DNA of 64,000 nt, taken from NCBI GenBank assembly GCA_965183855.1, contig CBCYMI010000029.1:1-64000 (forward strand), given 5' to 3'. The position numbers and the translations under genes were made by a program. The notes below the pieces were generated by a model. That model was not told the DNA's origin. It worked only from the letters and a program-made list of their open reading frames with translations, and did no database searches. Every line of letters begins with the position of its first letter. Positions within the stretch are counted from its first letter, which is position 1. Shown here one piece after another: positions 17,808 through 29,200 of the stretch. The DNA is from CBCYMI01 sp965183855. Its GTDB lineage: Bacteria > Pseudomonadota > Alphaproteobacteria > Caulobacterales > Maricaulaceae.

Positions 17808-20048
17808 CTAAAAATTAAGAGAAAACCCCAATGAAAAATAGTGTTTTTCATTTTTCATATTCAAATGGCTGTTTCTATGATAAAGATATTCAAAATAAAT
17901 TTGAAACTGATTTTTAGTCAGTAAATATTTAAAATGATGATAAAAACCTAGTTTGTATTTTGGATTTGGGTTTGTTTGAAACCTGTCTTTTGTATTTTCC
18001 AATCTATTTTTCCAATCTATATGTTGCTGATTAGAGACAGGATAAGTTATTTTACTGATAATAGACATATTCATATTCCAGTGATTTGGTAATTTTATAT
18101 CATATGCAATTTTCAGATTAGGAGAGAGCTCTATTTTATTAATGCTTTGAGCTGTTGTATCGAATCCATTAAATCGTTCAAACGTTCCAGATTGATAAAA
18201 ATGGGTTTGAATAGAGGTTCGTGATATACTTAATTGGGGATGAATTCTAACATAAGAATTATTCTTCAATTGAGGTGGGAATAGAGTAAAATGATATATA
18301 AAATCGAGTTTTTCCTGCTGATAATATGTATCCCATTTATTCAGTAAATCATCTGAGAGAGTTTTTTCATTATATCCAGTGATTTGACCAATGTCTAAAC
18401 TGGTATGAATAGAAAATAAGTCATATTCATGTAATGTATAAAAATAATATTGCATAGTTTCTAATTTAGAAGAATGATGGTTAGCAAATACGGGTTCTAA
18501 ATATTGATTGTTTGCAGGCTTTATTAGACTAAATCCAATATGATGCGTTGGAAAAAAAGAGTATTGTGTATTTAAAATGGTTTGGTAATTTAACGCATAA
18601 AATTGATTTGAATCTATTAATCTATTTTCTTTTTGATCAAAATATATAGATAATTGATCTGAAAGAAGGTGACTTTTTTTTCGAGCAATATTAATTAAAT
18701 TATTTTTTTGATGAATTGTATTTGTAATATAATGGGTTTGACTGTTCATGTTAATATAATGATTTAAAGAAAGGGCTTTGGCGACTTCTGAAATGGAGCT
18801 GGCTCCTTGAAGCTGAGAAAGTGTCAGATTTTTTTTTAGAAAAAATTGGATAATTGTATGATATAAATCTGTTTCGTAATCAGAAAGACCCAATTCTGAT
18901 GCTTTTAAAGGCTTAATAATCAAATAAAGAAGTGTATTATTATTTTTTTTTTTCCATTTATACGTTAATTTATGATCCAAGAGGATATGGCTGGAATGTG
19001 GATCTCCCAAACGGAATGAGAAAATAGATATATGTTCTTTCGAGAAGTTCTTGATATTTTCTGAATAAGTTTTCAGATAGCTATCATAGTGATGACAGGC
19101 AGATTGATGCTTTGGAATTGTACAATATTCAATATAAGGTAAAAGAAATGAGTGTATAGCTGTATTTTGAAGAGAGAAATTATCTAAAAACTGTTTCGTA
19201 TGTTTGATTTTTAAAACGGGAATTTTGATCTTAGAATAAGAAAAATAACCATTATGAATTAAACTGGAAAACAGAATATCTGGTTCATACAGAAATTGAT
19301 TTATTTTCATATAATATCGATTTTTAATATGTTTTTTTTGATTTAAGACTGATAATAAATATAAATTTGAATGATGGGTTATATTCAGATTTGAAAAAAT
19401 ATTTTTAAATTTATGTGATTTCTCATGTAAATAGAGTGCGCTATTTTTTACATTTATATTCAGTTTTGGTTGCTTTTTGGTATGAAACATTAAGTTTAAA
19501 TGTGAATTCCCTGAAAGATTAAATCTATACTTTCCTGTGTCTAGATAGATATTTCCACTGAATATAGAGTGATTTTTTAGATTAATCAGATTTTTTCTAG
19601 TATTTTTAAACAAGAAATTTCCTGAAATTGTCTGATTATTAAAAGAGATTTTATTTTTTTGATCAGAAAAAAGCCATTTTTTCTCATTTTTATATGTATT
19701 GGTGTGTTCATAATTAAGATATGAAATAAAATTTTTTTCCAAAGAGGTTAGACGTTGCTTTGAAAAAGCGACAGAATTTAGAGGATTAAAATCAGTTTGG
19801 ATGATATGTCGTTTTGTTTTGATAAAATAAATTTGCTGAGCGTTATTCAGTTTAATTTTTTTATGTACATTCCAATTTAATTTGGCAGATGAAGGATGTT
19901 TTTTTGAATAGAGATATCCTATAAAACTTGGTGTATTTATATAATTTTTTTTTTGTTCAGATTCGGTTTGATTGATAGAAGATGAGCCATATATTATCAT
20001 AGGGCATAAAAATATAATGATAGCTATAAAAGCTATAAAATGACGCAT
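17808..20048 (-). CDS. Autotransporter-like outer-membrane surface protein
   Basis: The 746-residue product starts with a signal peptide (about residues 1-22, hydrophobic core FIAFIAIIIFLCPMIIYG). The segment from about 90 to 250 is rich in short Asn-containing strands such as SGNIYLDTGKYRFNLSGN and LNINVKNSALYLHE. This looks like a beta-helix passenger with little obvious homology. The last 250-280 residues alternate polar and aromatic residues and end in FSLGFSLNF. A final Phe is the usual signal for beta-barrel insertion by BAM. I therefore read it as a small type V autotransporter. A very strong SD (AGGAGGTCA) precedes the ATG. High Lys/Asn/His content suggests fast evolution. Substrate or host target is unknown. 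Confidence 0.6.
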   Translation of the reverse strand: MRHFIAFIAIIIFLCPMIIYGSSSINQTESEQKKNYINTPSFIGYLYSKKHPSSAKLNWNVHKKIKLNNAQQIYFIKTKRHIIQTDFNPLNSVAFSKQRLTSLEKNFISYLNYEHTNTYKNEKKWLFSDQKNKISFNNQTISGNFLFKNTRKNLINLKNHSIFSGNIYLDTGKYRFNLSGNSHLNLMFHTKKQPKLNINVKNSALYLHEKSHKFKNIFSNLNITHHSNLYLLSVLNQKKHIKNRYYMKINQFLYEPDILFSSLIHNGYFSYSKIKIPVLKIKHTKQFLDNFSLQNTAIHSFLLPYIEYCTIPKHQSACHHYDSYLKTYSENIKNFSKEHISIFSFRLGDPHSSHILLDHKLTYKWKKKNNNTLLYLIIKPLKASELGLSDYETDLYHTIIQFFLKKNLTLSQLQGASSISEVAKALSLNHYINMNSQTHYITNTIHQKNNLINIARKKSHLLSDQLSIYFDQKENRLIDSNQFYALNYQTILNTQYSFFPTHHIGFSLIKPANNQYLEPVFANHHSSKLETMQYYFYTLHEYDLFSIHTSLDIGQITGYNEKTLSDDLLNKWDTYYQQEKLDFIYHFTLFPPQLKNNSYVRIHPQLSISRTSIQTHFYQSGTFERFNGFDTTAQSINKIELSPNLKIAYDIKLPNHWNMNMSIISKITYPVSNQQHIDWKNRLENTKDRFQTNPNPKYKLGFYHHFKYLLTKNQFQIYFEYLYHRNSHLNMKNEKHYFSLGFSLNF

Positions 20049-20185
20049 AAATGACCTCCTTTTGATCGGAGCCGAGTATAGTCATATATATTTTATGTTA
20101 TTTTACAGATAAGCAATAAACTTAAATTAAAGCTGATTCTCTTTTGAGTTTGCTTAACATAAAGCATATCTGGCATGAATAATAT

Positions 20186-21589
20186 CTAGCATGAATAATA
20201 CATAGAAAATTCAGCAGGGTGAGGATATCGATCAAGGTAATCCACTTCTTCAATTTTAAGATTGATATAGGAATCGATTTGATCATCGCTCATAACGCCC
20301 CCCTTTTTCAGGAATTCTCTGTCCTGATCAAGTGCATCACAGGCTTCTCTTAATGTTCTGCATAATGCTGGGATATTCTTTTTTTCTTCTGCAGGCAAAC
20401 CGTATAAATTTTTATCCATAGGATTTTTAGGATGTATTTTGTTTTCAATTCCATCCAATCCTGCCATTAATAGCGCTGAAAATATAAGATAAGGATTGCT
20501 AGATGGATCTGGAAAGCGTGCTTCAATCCGCTTTCCTTTAGGAGATGCAGAATAGGGAATTCGAATAGAAGCAGATCGATTTCGTGCTGAATATGCCATT
20601 AACACAGGCGCTTCATAACCTGGAACCAGACGTTTATAAGAATTTGTTGTTGGATTTGCAAAAGCATTCAGTGCGCGTCCATGCTTAATAATTCCACCAA
20701 TATAATAAAGACAAGTTTCAGATAGATCCGCATAATTATCTCCTGCAAAAACAGGCTGATTATCTTTCCACAAAGATTGATGAACATGCAATCCAGATCC
20801 ATTATCATTTAGAACAGGTTTTGGCATAAAACAGGCTGTTTTACCATAAGCTGCTGCAACCATATGAATAATGTATTTATAAAGCTGTGTCTGATCTGCA
20901 ATTTTCACAAGGGAGTTAAACCCTATTCCAAGCTCATGTTGACTTGGCGCAACTTCATGATGATGTTTTTCAATTTTAATACCCATTTGTTTCATGATTG
21001 TTAGCATTTCGGATCTAAAATTTTGCCCAGAATCAACAGGAGATATTGGCATATAGCCTCCTTTATAAGGAGGTCGATGACCTAGATTTCCGCCTGGATA
21101 TTCCCGATTGCTATTATATGTACCTTCTTCAGAGTCGATTTTATAGCTTGTATTATTTTCAGAGAGATTCCAGCGAACATCATCAAAAACAAAGAATTCT
21201 GCTTCTGGACCGAAATAGGCAGTATCAGCTATTCCCGTTGATTTTAAATAAGCTAAAGCCCGTTTTCCAGTTGACCTTGGATCTCTACCATAGGCTTGAT
21301 CTGATGTTGGGTCATACACATCGCAAAACATCATTAAGGTTTCTTGTTGATAGAAAGGGTCAAGAATAGCCGTTTCAAGATCTGGCACCAGTTTCATATC
21401 AGAATCATTAATGGCTTTCCATCCAGTAATTGAGGAGGCATCGAACATGGCGCCTTCATCAAAGAAGTCTTCATTAATGCAATCAGAGGAAAGTGTTAAA
21501 TGTTGAAGTTTTCCTTTGGAATCTGTAAAACGAAGATCTACAAAAGCAATATGTTTATCTTTGATTGTTTTTAGAATGTGTTCTGACAT
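20186..21589 (-). CDS. glnA: Glutamine synthetase, type I
   Basis: This 467-residue enzyme makes glutamine from glutamate, ammonia and ATP. Recognisable blocks are DASSITGWKAINDSDM near the N terminus, GPEAEFFVFDDVRW for the metal site, HEVAPSQHELGIGFNSL, NDNGSGLHVHQSLWKD for the ammonium/glutamate site, and RNRSASIRIPYS. The adenylylation-loop tyrosine is kept as Tyr396 in KNLYGLP, although the usual Asp after it is Gly. The length is the standard type I-beta size. It is downstream of glnB with a 36-bp gap, the classic alphaproteobacterial glnBA operon. Control by adenylylation is possible, but the partner PII is unusual (see 21626-21970). Confidence 0.97.
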   Translation of the reverse strand: MSEHILKTIKDKHIAFVDLRFTDSKGKLQHLTLSSDCINEDFFDEGAMFDASSITGWKAINDSDMKLVPDLETAILDPFYQQETLMMFCDVYDPTSDQAYGRDPRSTGKRALAYLKSTGIADTAYFGPEAEFFVFDDVRWNLSENNTSYKIDSEEGTYNSNREYPGGNLGHRPPYKGGYMPISPVDSGQNFRSEMLTIMKQMGIKIEKHHHEVAPSQHELGIGFNSLVKIADQTQLYKYIIHMVAAAYGKTACFMPKPVLNDNGSGLHVHQSLWKDNQPVFAGDNYADLSETCLYYIGGIIKHGRALNAFANPTTNSYKRLVPGYEAPVLMAYSARNRSASIRIPYSASPKGKRIEARFPDPSSNPYLIFSALLMAGLDGIENKIHPKNPMDKNLYGLPAEEKKNIPALCRTLREACDALDQDREFLKKGGVMSDDQIDSYINLKIEEVDYLDRYPHPAEFSMYYSC

Positions 21590-21625
21590 AATATATCATC
21601 TCTCTTAATGCATGAGTCAGTCTAA

Positions 21626-21970
21626 TTATAAGGCATAATGACCTGTTTCACCTGTTCGTATTCGGACAACCTCTTGTATGTCATAGATAAAAATCTTGCC
21701 ATCGCCGATTTTACCAGATCTTGCAGAATTTTGAATGATTTTTATAATGGAATCCAGCTGATTGTCTCTTATAATGACTTCTATTTTAATTTTAGGTAGA
21801 AAATCAAGCGCATCATCATTATCTATATCAGAATATAATTCTGTTTGCCCTTTTTGTTGTCCAAACCCTTTAACTTCTGTAACGGTCAAGCCTTGAACCC
21901 CATTTTTTTGTAAGGCTTCTCTGACATCATCGAGTTTAAATGGTTTGATGATTGCCTCTATTTTTTTCAT
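21626..21970 (-). CDS. glnB: PII nitrogen regulatory protein with an aberrant T-loop
   Basis: This 114-residue protein begins MKKIEAIIKPFKLDDVREAL, an almost perfect PII start. It keeps the TGETGHYAL-type C terminus and the GKIGDGKIF B-loop. PII proteins sense 2-oxoglutarate, ATP and ADP and act through the T-loop on GlnE, NtrB and AmtB. Here the T-loop reads TELYSDIDNDDALDFLPK. Compared with E. coli (TELYRGAEYMVDFLPK) it has two extra residues, lacks Arg47, and has no tyrosine at the GlnD uridylylation position 51. Uridylylation at the usual site is therefore impossible. The gene itself is intact and leads the glnBA operon. Confidence 0.93.
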   Translation of the reverse strand: MKKIEAIIKPFKLDDVREALQKNGVQGLTVTEVKGFGQQKGQTELYSDIDNDDALDFLPKIKIEVIIRDNQLDSIIKIIQNSARSGKIGDGKIFIYDIQEVVRIRTGETGHYAL

Positions 21971-22100
21971 GCAAATGCTCTGGGTCTAAACCTATAAAAT
22001 AATGTTTGATTGATTCATTCCAAATCATGGCTTTTAATCTTATAGAGAGTCTATTTCTGATGTAAAGTATTCTTTAGATTTTTTAACAGGAAGTTTATAT

Positions 22101-22146
22101 AAAAATGGAGAGGCAAAAGATTGGAGCTTCCAGTTTCCCTCTCCAT
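22101..22146 (-). terminator. Hairpin terminator downstream of the TonB receptor gene
   Basis: ATGGAGAGG (22105-22113) pairs with CCTCTCCAT (22138-22146). On the minus strand the stem is followed by TTTTTATA. An inner GGAAGCTCC stem adds stability. It lies 37 bp past the receptor stop codon. Confidence 0.75.
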
Positions 22147-22182
22147 AATTTTCTATTAATTCATAATCGTTATAGATTTATA

Positions 22183-24854
22183 TTAAAACTGAACATTAAG
22201 TTTTGCATATACATATCGTCCATAAAATCCAAAAGGAGAAAAGTTTGAGTATGGAAAAATCTGATTAAAAACAGAATAATAACTTCCATCTGAACGTTTT
22301 CCTGTTGGTGAAATATCAGGATAGACATCAAAAAGATTATTCGCACCTGCTGAGATATTTACCTGATCATTAAATCGATATTGTATTTCCAGATCTGTTA
22401 ACCATTTTGCACTCAGTTTTTCATCATTAATAGGGGTCGTGCCTGGATCGAGTGTTTCTCCATAACGATTAATTCTTAAAACGGCTCCTAGCTTATCTCG
22501 TTGCCAGTCCATGGTGAAATTAATCCTGCTTTTTGGGCTTCCTTCTTCAAAACGTAATCGTTCCCGTCGGGAGAATAAATCTTCTGGTTTTAGTTTTGAT
22601 AAGGGACCTGTTTGTGTAACATTATCCGTAATTTCTGTTTTATTATAATTATAGGCAGCAGAAAAACGAAAATCTCCATATTGTTCTGTTTGCAGTTTAT
22701 AACTGGCGACCAGATCAAATCCTGTTGTTTTGGTATTGACGCCATTAATAAAAAAACGTGCTCTTTGTACATTTCTGATTCCATTTTCTTCAAGAACTGG
22801 GACAACAACTTTTTCTGGTAGGTTTTCGGTTAAGACAATTCGATCATCAATGTTAATCTGATAAACATCTAGCGTAAAATTAAGACCATTATCAAAAGAA
22901 GCAACCAGTCCAGCACTTAGATTAAAGGAAGTTTCTGCGTCTAATGGGGTTGCACCTAAAGATTTTGCAATAATACTTTCTACAGGGAAGGTTCCGACTT
23001 CATATGGAATACCATTTTCAAAAACAGTTGAGGTTGTTTTATAGACCTGTTGTGCAAGAGAAGGCGCTTTAAATCCAGTATTAACCGTTGCACGAAATGC
23101 TAAAATGGAATTAACTTCATATCGTGTTGCAAGTTTCCAGCTTAATTTTGAACCAAAATCAGAATAATTCTCATATCTCAATGCTGCAATTATGTTCCAT
23201 GCATCTGTTAGATTGGTATCAATTTCTGAATAAATACCAAGAGCATCTCGATTACTGGAAATAGCATTTGAGGCTTGAAAACCAGGGAATGACTGACTTC
23301 CTCCAGCGCCTGTTGGTTGAGGCTGTCCAGTATCTGGATCAAGAATGGGATTCCCCTGATCATCTCTTAAAATGGCAGTAATATAGGAAGCGGGCTCTCC
23401 TGCTTCTACACGATAATTGTCTTTTCTGTATTCCACTCCAAAAGCGGTAGAGACAGGGTTGGGTAAAGAAGAAAAGTTAAATTCTTTTACAATATCCAAA
23501 TTAGCAATGAATTGTTTAGAAATCAGGCTGCCTGCATTAAAAGATGTTTGGCTTTGAGAACCTAAAGAAGCATTTAAACTATTTTCAACTCCGAAATTAA
23601 ATTTGTCATATCCATAAACAAGACTTGCATCCCAATTCCAGTCTGAAAAAATACCTCTTGCTCCTCCTGCTATGGAATAATCTATAATATCAGAGGTAAT
23701 ACGAGGCAAGAATCCATCTGGATAGAGAGCGGTTATATTTCTGCTATCTTTTGATCGTCTATAAAAGGCAGGGCTTTCTCCATCCCGTTTTTGAAAACTG
23801 CCAAAAGAATATAACTCAATTGATGATAAAGGAAGTTCTGAATTATAAAATAGAGTTGTATCTTGAACTTCTGCATTTCCAAATAGATGATTTAAACGAT
23901 TAAAGATGAACTCTCTTGGGTCTGTATTTCCATTTCCGAGATTTGCATATTGTTGTCTTGGATCATATCCTGCCCCTATTTGCAGATTTACGATTTCTGA
24001 ATTCACCGCTTAAGTTAAAAAAACCATCCCCTAAGGGTAAACCAATATTTCCAGCTAAAGTCAGAGTTTCTCCATCTTGGCGTTCTGAATTGCCAGTTCT
24101 TTCCAATACATAATTTCCCTGGTCATCAAGCACAGCTTGTTCATTGGCATCTTGTTTAACACCAACAGCTTCTCTGACATCTTCCAGAGAAGTTATATAT
24201 TGTCCATAATTTGCGCTAAAATGAATTCCCTGACGTGCTTCTTTTAATTTGATATTTAAAACACCTGCGATTGCATCAGAGCCATATTGGGCAGAAGCTC
24301 CATCTCTTAAAACTTCGATATTTTGAATGGCAATTGTTGGTATTGTGTTTAAATCTGTTGTGTTTGATCCTCTGCCAACACTACCGTTTACATTCAATAA
24401 TGCACTTGCATGACGACGTTTTCCATTAATTAAAACAAGGGTGTGATCTGGAGCAAGACCCCGAAGGGTTGCAGGACGAACATGGTCTGTGCCATCTGTG
24501 ATGGAAGGAAGAGGAAAATTAAAACTTGGAACTTCAGAAGATAAAATCTGATTGGTTTCTGTAAATCCATGATTGGAAATAGCATCCGAACCTATGAAAT
24601 CAATAGGAGAAACCGATTCATTAACCGTACGGTTTTTTTCTACGTGTTCCAGTCACAATAATTTGGTCTCCTTCCTCTAGGGAAGCTGTAATATCGGGTT
24701 GAGATTGCGGTGTTTGTGCAATGGTATAATTGATTGAGGGAGGCATTAATAATAACAAGATACTGGTTGTCATATAATAAAATGTTAAGGATTTTTTGGT
24801 AGTTGCTTTTTTTCTTCTTGAATAAGCGATACTGGTTTGGACTTGATCTGTCAT
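22183..24854 (-). pseudogene. TonB-dependent outer-membrane receptor, two frameshifts
   Basis: Three frames join into one receptor of about 890 residues. The first (from 24854) has a signal-peptide-like TTSILLLLMPPS stretch and the TonB-box-like EGDQIIVTGTRRK. It stops just after a seven-T run at 24633-24639; removing one base continues into the plug domain (LRGLAPDHTLVLINGKRRH, then IEVLRDGASAQYGSDAIAGV). That frame stops near 23965 after a GGGG run. Changing one base there joins GYDPRQQYANLGNG and the 22-strand barrel, which ends in AKLNVQF. The substrate cannot be told; the plug resembles broad siderophore or carbohydrate receptors. Lesions in homopolymers could be real decay, phase variation or sequence error. 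Confidence 0.85.
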
Positions 24855-24956
24855 ATTCTAATCCTTTCCTATAGATAAAAAGCGAATCAAGCATATTCTT
24901 ACATTATTGAATCAAATTTGATCTGTGCACAATAGATTTATTTTAAAATATCTATT

Positions 24957-26108
24957 TTAGATTATTTTCTGGTTTAAGATCAGAGAAGCCAGGGTTTTAA
25001 TTTCTGTTTTTTGATGTGCGCATGAAAATGTTAATCTTAAACGTGAGGTTCCTTTTGGAACGGTGGGAGGACGAATTGCAATTCCTAAAAAACCTTCCTG
25101 TTCAAGTATTTTTTGCGCATTTATTGCTTTTTCTTCTGTCTTTAGGAGAATAGGGATAATTGGTGTTTGAGGGGAAGGAAGATGTGTTAATTGACAAAAA
25201 TAATCTGCATTTTTAATTGGTTTTTGAATATCAACCAGATTATTTCTAATCAAATCAAGAGCAGTAATAGCAGAGGCAATAATAGAGGGCGGTAAAGCAG
25301 TTGAATAAATTGCAGATCGGCATTTGTTTCGAAGAAATTGACAAATTATCTTTGAACTGCAAACATAGCCTCCATAAGCTCCTATGGCTTTGGAAAGCGT
25401 CCCCATTTGTATTGGAATATCAGGAATAGGAGAAAAAGCATGTACGCCACCTCTGCCTTTTCCAAGAAGACCAAAACCATGTGCGTCATCTGTCATTAAC
25501 CATGCTTGATATTGTTTTGAAATCATCGCAATATGATCAAGTGGTGCAAGATCTCCATCCATTGAAAAAACAGTTTCTGTCAAAATAAGGGCATTTCTAA
25601 AATTAGATCTCATGGTTTTTAGAAGATAGGTTAAATGAGTTATGTCATTATGGTGAAAAAATTTGATGTCCGCTCCAGAAAGCCTTGCGCCATCAATCAT
25701 TGAAGCATGAGATAATTGATCCATCAAAATAAGGTCTGTTTTCCTGACCAGTGCTGGAATAATACCAATATTTGCTAAATATCCCGAACCAAACAAAATA
25801 CAGTCTTCTGTTTGTTTAAAGTCTGCTATGTTTTGTTCAAGGGTGCGGATTTGTTTTGTATCTCCGCTAATATATCGGGAAGAACACCCCCCATTTCCAT
25901 ATCGCTTAAGAGCTTTTTGAGCAGCATGAATAACCTGTTTATTGGAAGAGAGAGCAAGATAGTCATTGGAAGAAAAATCGATATATGATTTGCCATTGCG
26001 TTTGATAGAAACGTGATGTCTTTCTTCATTTGGAACAGGATGACGCAAAAGATTAAGCTTTTTTAATCCCTCCAGTTTTTTTCGCGCATGGGTTTCAAGA
26101 TGTCTCAC
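24957..26108 (-). CDS. bioF: 8-amino-7-oxononanoate synthase (BioF-like alpha-oxoamine synthase)
   Basis: This 383-residue PLP enzyme of the alpha-oxoamine synthase family probably joins pimeloyl thioester and alanine in biotin synthesis. Motifs include FSSNDYLALS (about 48-57), GNGGCSSRYISGDT, DQLSHASMIDGARLSGA, the DDAHGFGLLG aspartate region, and the PLP lysine in GTLSKAIGAYGGYVC. No other bio genes are adjacent. A different amine substrate (as in Kbl or HemA-type enzymes) is possible, but length and motifs fit BioF best. The gene lies on the same strand as the broken receptor, 102 bp upstream of it. Confidence 0.85.
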   Translation of the reverse strand: MRHLETHARKKLEGLKKLNLLRHPVPNEERHHVSIKRNGKSYIDFSSNDYLALSSNKQVIHAAQKALKRYGNGGCSSRYISGDTKQIRTLEQNIADFKQTEDCILFGSGYLANIGIIPALVRKTDLILMDQLSHASMIDGARLSGADIKFFHHNDITHLTYLLKTMRSNFRNALILTETVFSMDGDLAPLDHIAMISKQYQAWLMTDDAHGFGLLGKGRGGVHAFSPIPDIPIQMGTLSKAIGAYGGYVCSSKIICQFLRNKCRSAIYSTALPPSIIASAITALDLIRNNLVDIQKPIKNADYFCQLTHLPSPQTPIIPILLKTEEKAINAQKILEQEGFLGIAIRPPTVPKGTSRLRLTFSCAHQKTEIKTLASLILNQKII

Positions 26109-26228
26109 AAAATATGGGTTCCTGATGATTTTTTCTTAAAGTATATCGTGATGGTCTGGAAAATCAAATTTATGAAGATTGATTTATAGGTATAATTATT
26201 ATTAATCTAATAGATAATTAACTTCATC

Positions 26229-29200
26229 TCATGATTTTTTAAATTTGGATTTTAGAGTTGAATATAAATTGGCTAACCTTGTTTTTATAATTTCTGGAAA
26301 GGCGAGTAAAACAGGCGTGCTAATCAGAGTTATAAAGGTTGCAAAACTCAACCCCCATATAACTGTAAGAGAAAGAGGCTGCCACCATTCAGAAGAAGGT
26401 CCTCCTTTAAAGCTAAACTCACCTGTTGTAAAATTCGTACTGACTTTTAATGCCATTGGCAATAATCCCAAAACCGTTGTAAGTGTTGTTAAAAGAACAG
26501 GTCTTGCGCGTTTTAAACTTGCTTTAAGCGCTGCATCTTTTACAGCTAATCCTTTTTTTCTATAAAATTGATATGTGTCGATTAAGACAATATTATTGTT
26601 TACAACGATTCCTGCAAGCGCAATCATTCCTGTTCCAACCATTAGGACGGAAATATAAGGCATGGAGATTTGTATGGCAAGAAGTACGCCGAAAAAGGAA
26701 AGGATAACAGATAATAATGTTAGGAAAACATGCCAGAAACTATTAAATTGCAAAAGCAAAATACAGGTCATTAAAAACATGGAAACAAGCATGGCAGTCA
26801 TAAAAAACTGCATTGCTTTAGCATTTTCTTCATTTGCTCCTTTAAATTTGATAGAAACAGCACTTTTATTTATAGATGGCGTTTGTTTAAACTGATTTTT
26901 TATGGATTTAATAATGGTTTCAGTATAATATCCTTTTTTAACATTTGCTCTAATTTCAAAAATACGATGATTATTCCGTCTATCAATCTTATATATTTTC
27001 TGAGCTATTTTTTTAGATAATATTGGGGTAAGATCTGTATTGCCATATTTTCCGACAGCGCTTAATGAAGACAGTCTGTTAATATTTCTCTCGGAAGCAG
27101 GATAGCGGACACGAATATCGATTTCTTCTTCTGAATCATCTGGTCTGAAATATCCAATCAAAACACCATTTGTAATAAGCTGAATTGCAGCACTCACATC
27201 GGATACATTAAGACCTGAGCGAAAGGCTTCTTTACGATTAATATCAAACTGCCATTCAAGCCCTGGAACAGGAAGCGTATCTTCCTGATCTGTTAATCCT
27301 TCTGTTTGATCAATGAGTTTGCGTATTTGCTGTGTAACAGATGTAAGTTCATCATATGTATCTCCAGAAAGTTCAATCTGAATATCTTTTCCAATAGGAG
27401 GTCCCACCTCAAAAGGTCTGACTTCAACAATAATTCCTGGTATGTTTACAAGTGCATTTCGTATGTCTTTTTCAATTTCCAATCCATTTCTTCTTTGTTC
27501 AAAAGGTAGAAAATCAACCATTAAACGCGCAATTGTATCTTGAGGAATGGATGAAGCACCACTGCCAAAACCTTCTTCAAGGGCACGGGAACCCGTGGTC
27601 ATATCAATAGACTTAATCCCGTTAATCGATTTAATTTTTTCTTCAACCTGTTTTGCAAGTCTATAATGATCCATGGGTGCAAGATTTCCTCGTGCCCGGA
27701 CAAACACAAAAACCTGTTCTGGGTTTGCTTCAATAAAAAAAACGATTTTATGAGGCGTCGATTTAAACCAGATAAAAATACCCGTTGTTAGTGATAAAAT
27801 AGAAAAAATAACGATAATTGGATATTGAATCAGAGTTTTAACCAAATATGTGTACCAATTTGGACGAAGTGTTTTATTTTCAGGGTAATTCTTTGAAGGG
27901 GCGTGATGTATTTTTTCAGTTTTTTTGTTTTTGAAAGGTTTAAAAAACAGACTTCCCAAGACGGGAATAAAAATAAGAGCCATTAAAACAGAGGCCATTA
28001 AAACATAGGAAAGCGTAATGGGTAAAAAAGACATGTATTTTCCAGGAATGGTTTTCCAGAATAAAAAAGGAATAAAGGCAGATAACGTCGTTGCTGTAGA
28101 GCTGATAATTGGCCAAAACATATCTTGCCCTGCTTTTATAAATGCTTCTTTTGGAGAGAGGTTTGTTTCCAATAGTTTATTTGCATGTTCGACGACGACA
28201 ATTGAACTATCAACCAAAATACCAACAGCAAGCACCATGCCAAACAGAACCATGAAATTAATATTATAGTTTGAAATATATAAGAATAAAAAAGCGATCA
28301 TAAAACTGGATGGTATGCTAATACCAACCAAAAGACCTGATCTTATTCCAAGTGCAGCAACGGTAATGATCATCACCAATATGATGGCAAGGCCAATAGA
28401 AGAAGTTAAGGTTTTCATGGAATTTTTAATGGAAGAAGAAAGGTCAATACTAAAATCATACTGAATGGAATCTGGCCAATTTTTTGTAGCAATTTTTGTT
28501 GCTTCCCTAACACTTTTTGTCGTTTCAATAATATTTGATCCCAGTTTTTTTTTCACTTCAAGAATAAGGGCAGGTTTTCCATTATGCTTTGCATAACTGG
28601 TTCTGTCTTTAAAATGCCGTTTAACTTCAGCGATATCTTCAAGTGCAATCACACTTTTATTATCTGTTCTAACTGGAATCCTTTTTATATCTTCAACGGT
28701 TTCGAAAATGCCTTTTACTTTAACAGAAAAATTAGTTTTTTTATTTAATAAAACGCCCGTTGCAATTAATTGATTATTATCAAATGCGGCGCGTTTGATT
28801 TCATCAATTGTAATGCCATATTGTTCTATTTTTGCAGGGTCTAAGATAATTTCAACATAATCCTTTCGAGCTCCTGATAATTTGGCTTCTAAAACATTTG
28901 GCAAGGCTTCCAGACGTGCTTGATAAGCTTTGGCAATTTGAAATAAGCTTCTTTCTGATTGGTTTCCGTAAAGAATGACATTAATAACAGGTGTCAAAGA
29001 AGCATTTACTTCTTCTATAATAGGCTCTTTTGAATCTTTTGGATAAAAACGGCGCGCAAGATCAACTCTATTTCGAACCTCATTTAAGGCTTTTATTTGA
29101 TTAAAATCTGCTTCAAATTCAATGAGAATAAATCCACCAGAGCTCATGCCAGCTGAATTGATTTCTTTAATCCCTTTTAAATTTTTCAATTCTTTTTCTG

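Noticed and set aside
24640..24894. 84-codon minus-strand frame at the receptor start
   Set aside because: It is the wrong frame across the receptor's signal peptide; the frame from 24854 has the family-typical TonB-box region.
26245..26565. 106-codon plus-strand frame and several similar ones opposite the RND permease
   Set aside because: They are antisense shadows of the long, well-conserved transporter gene.
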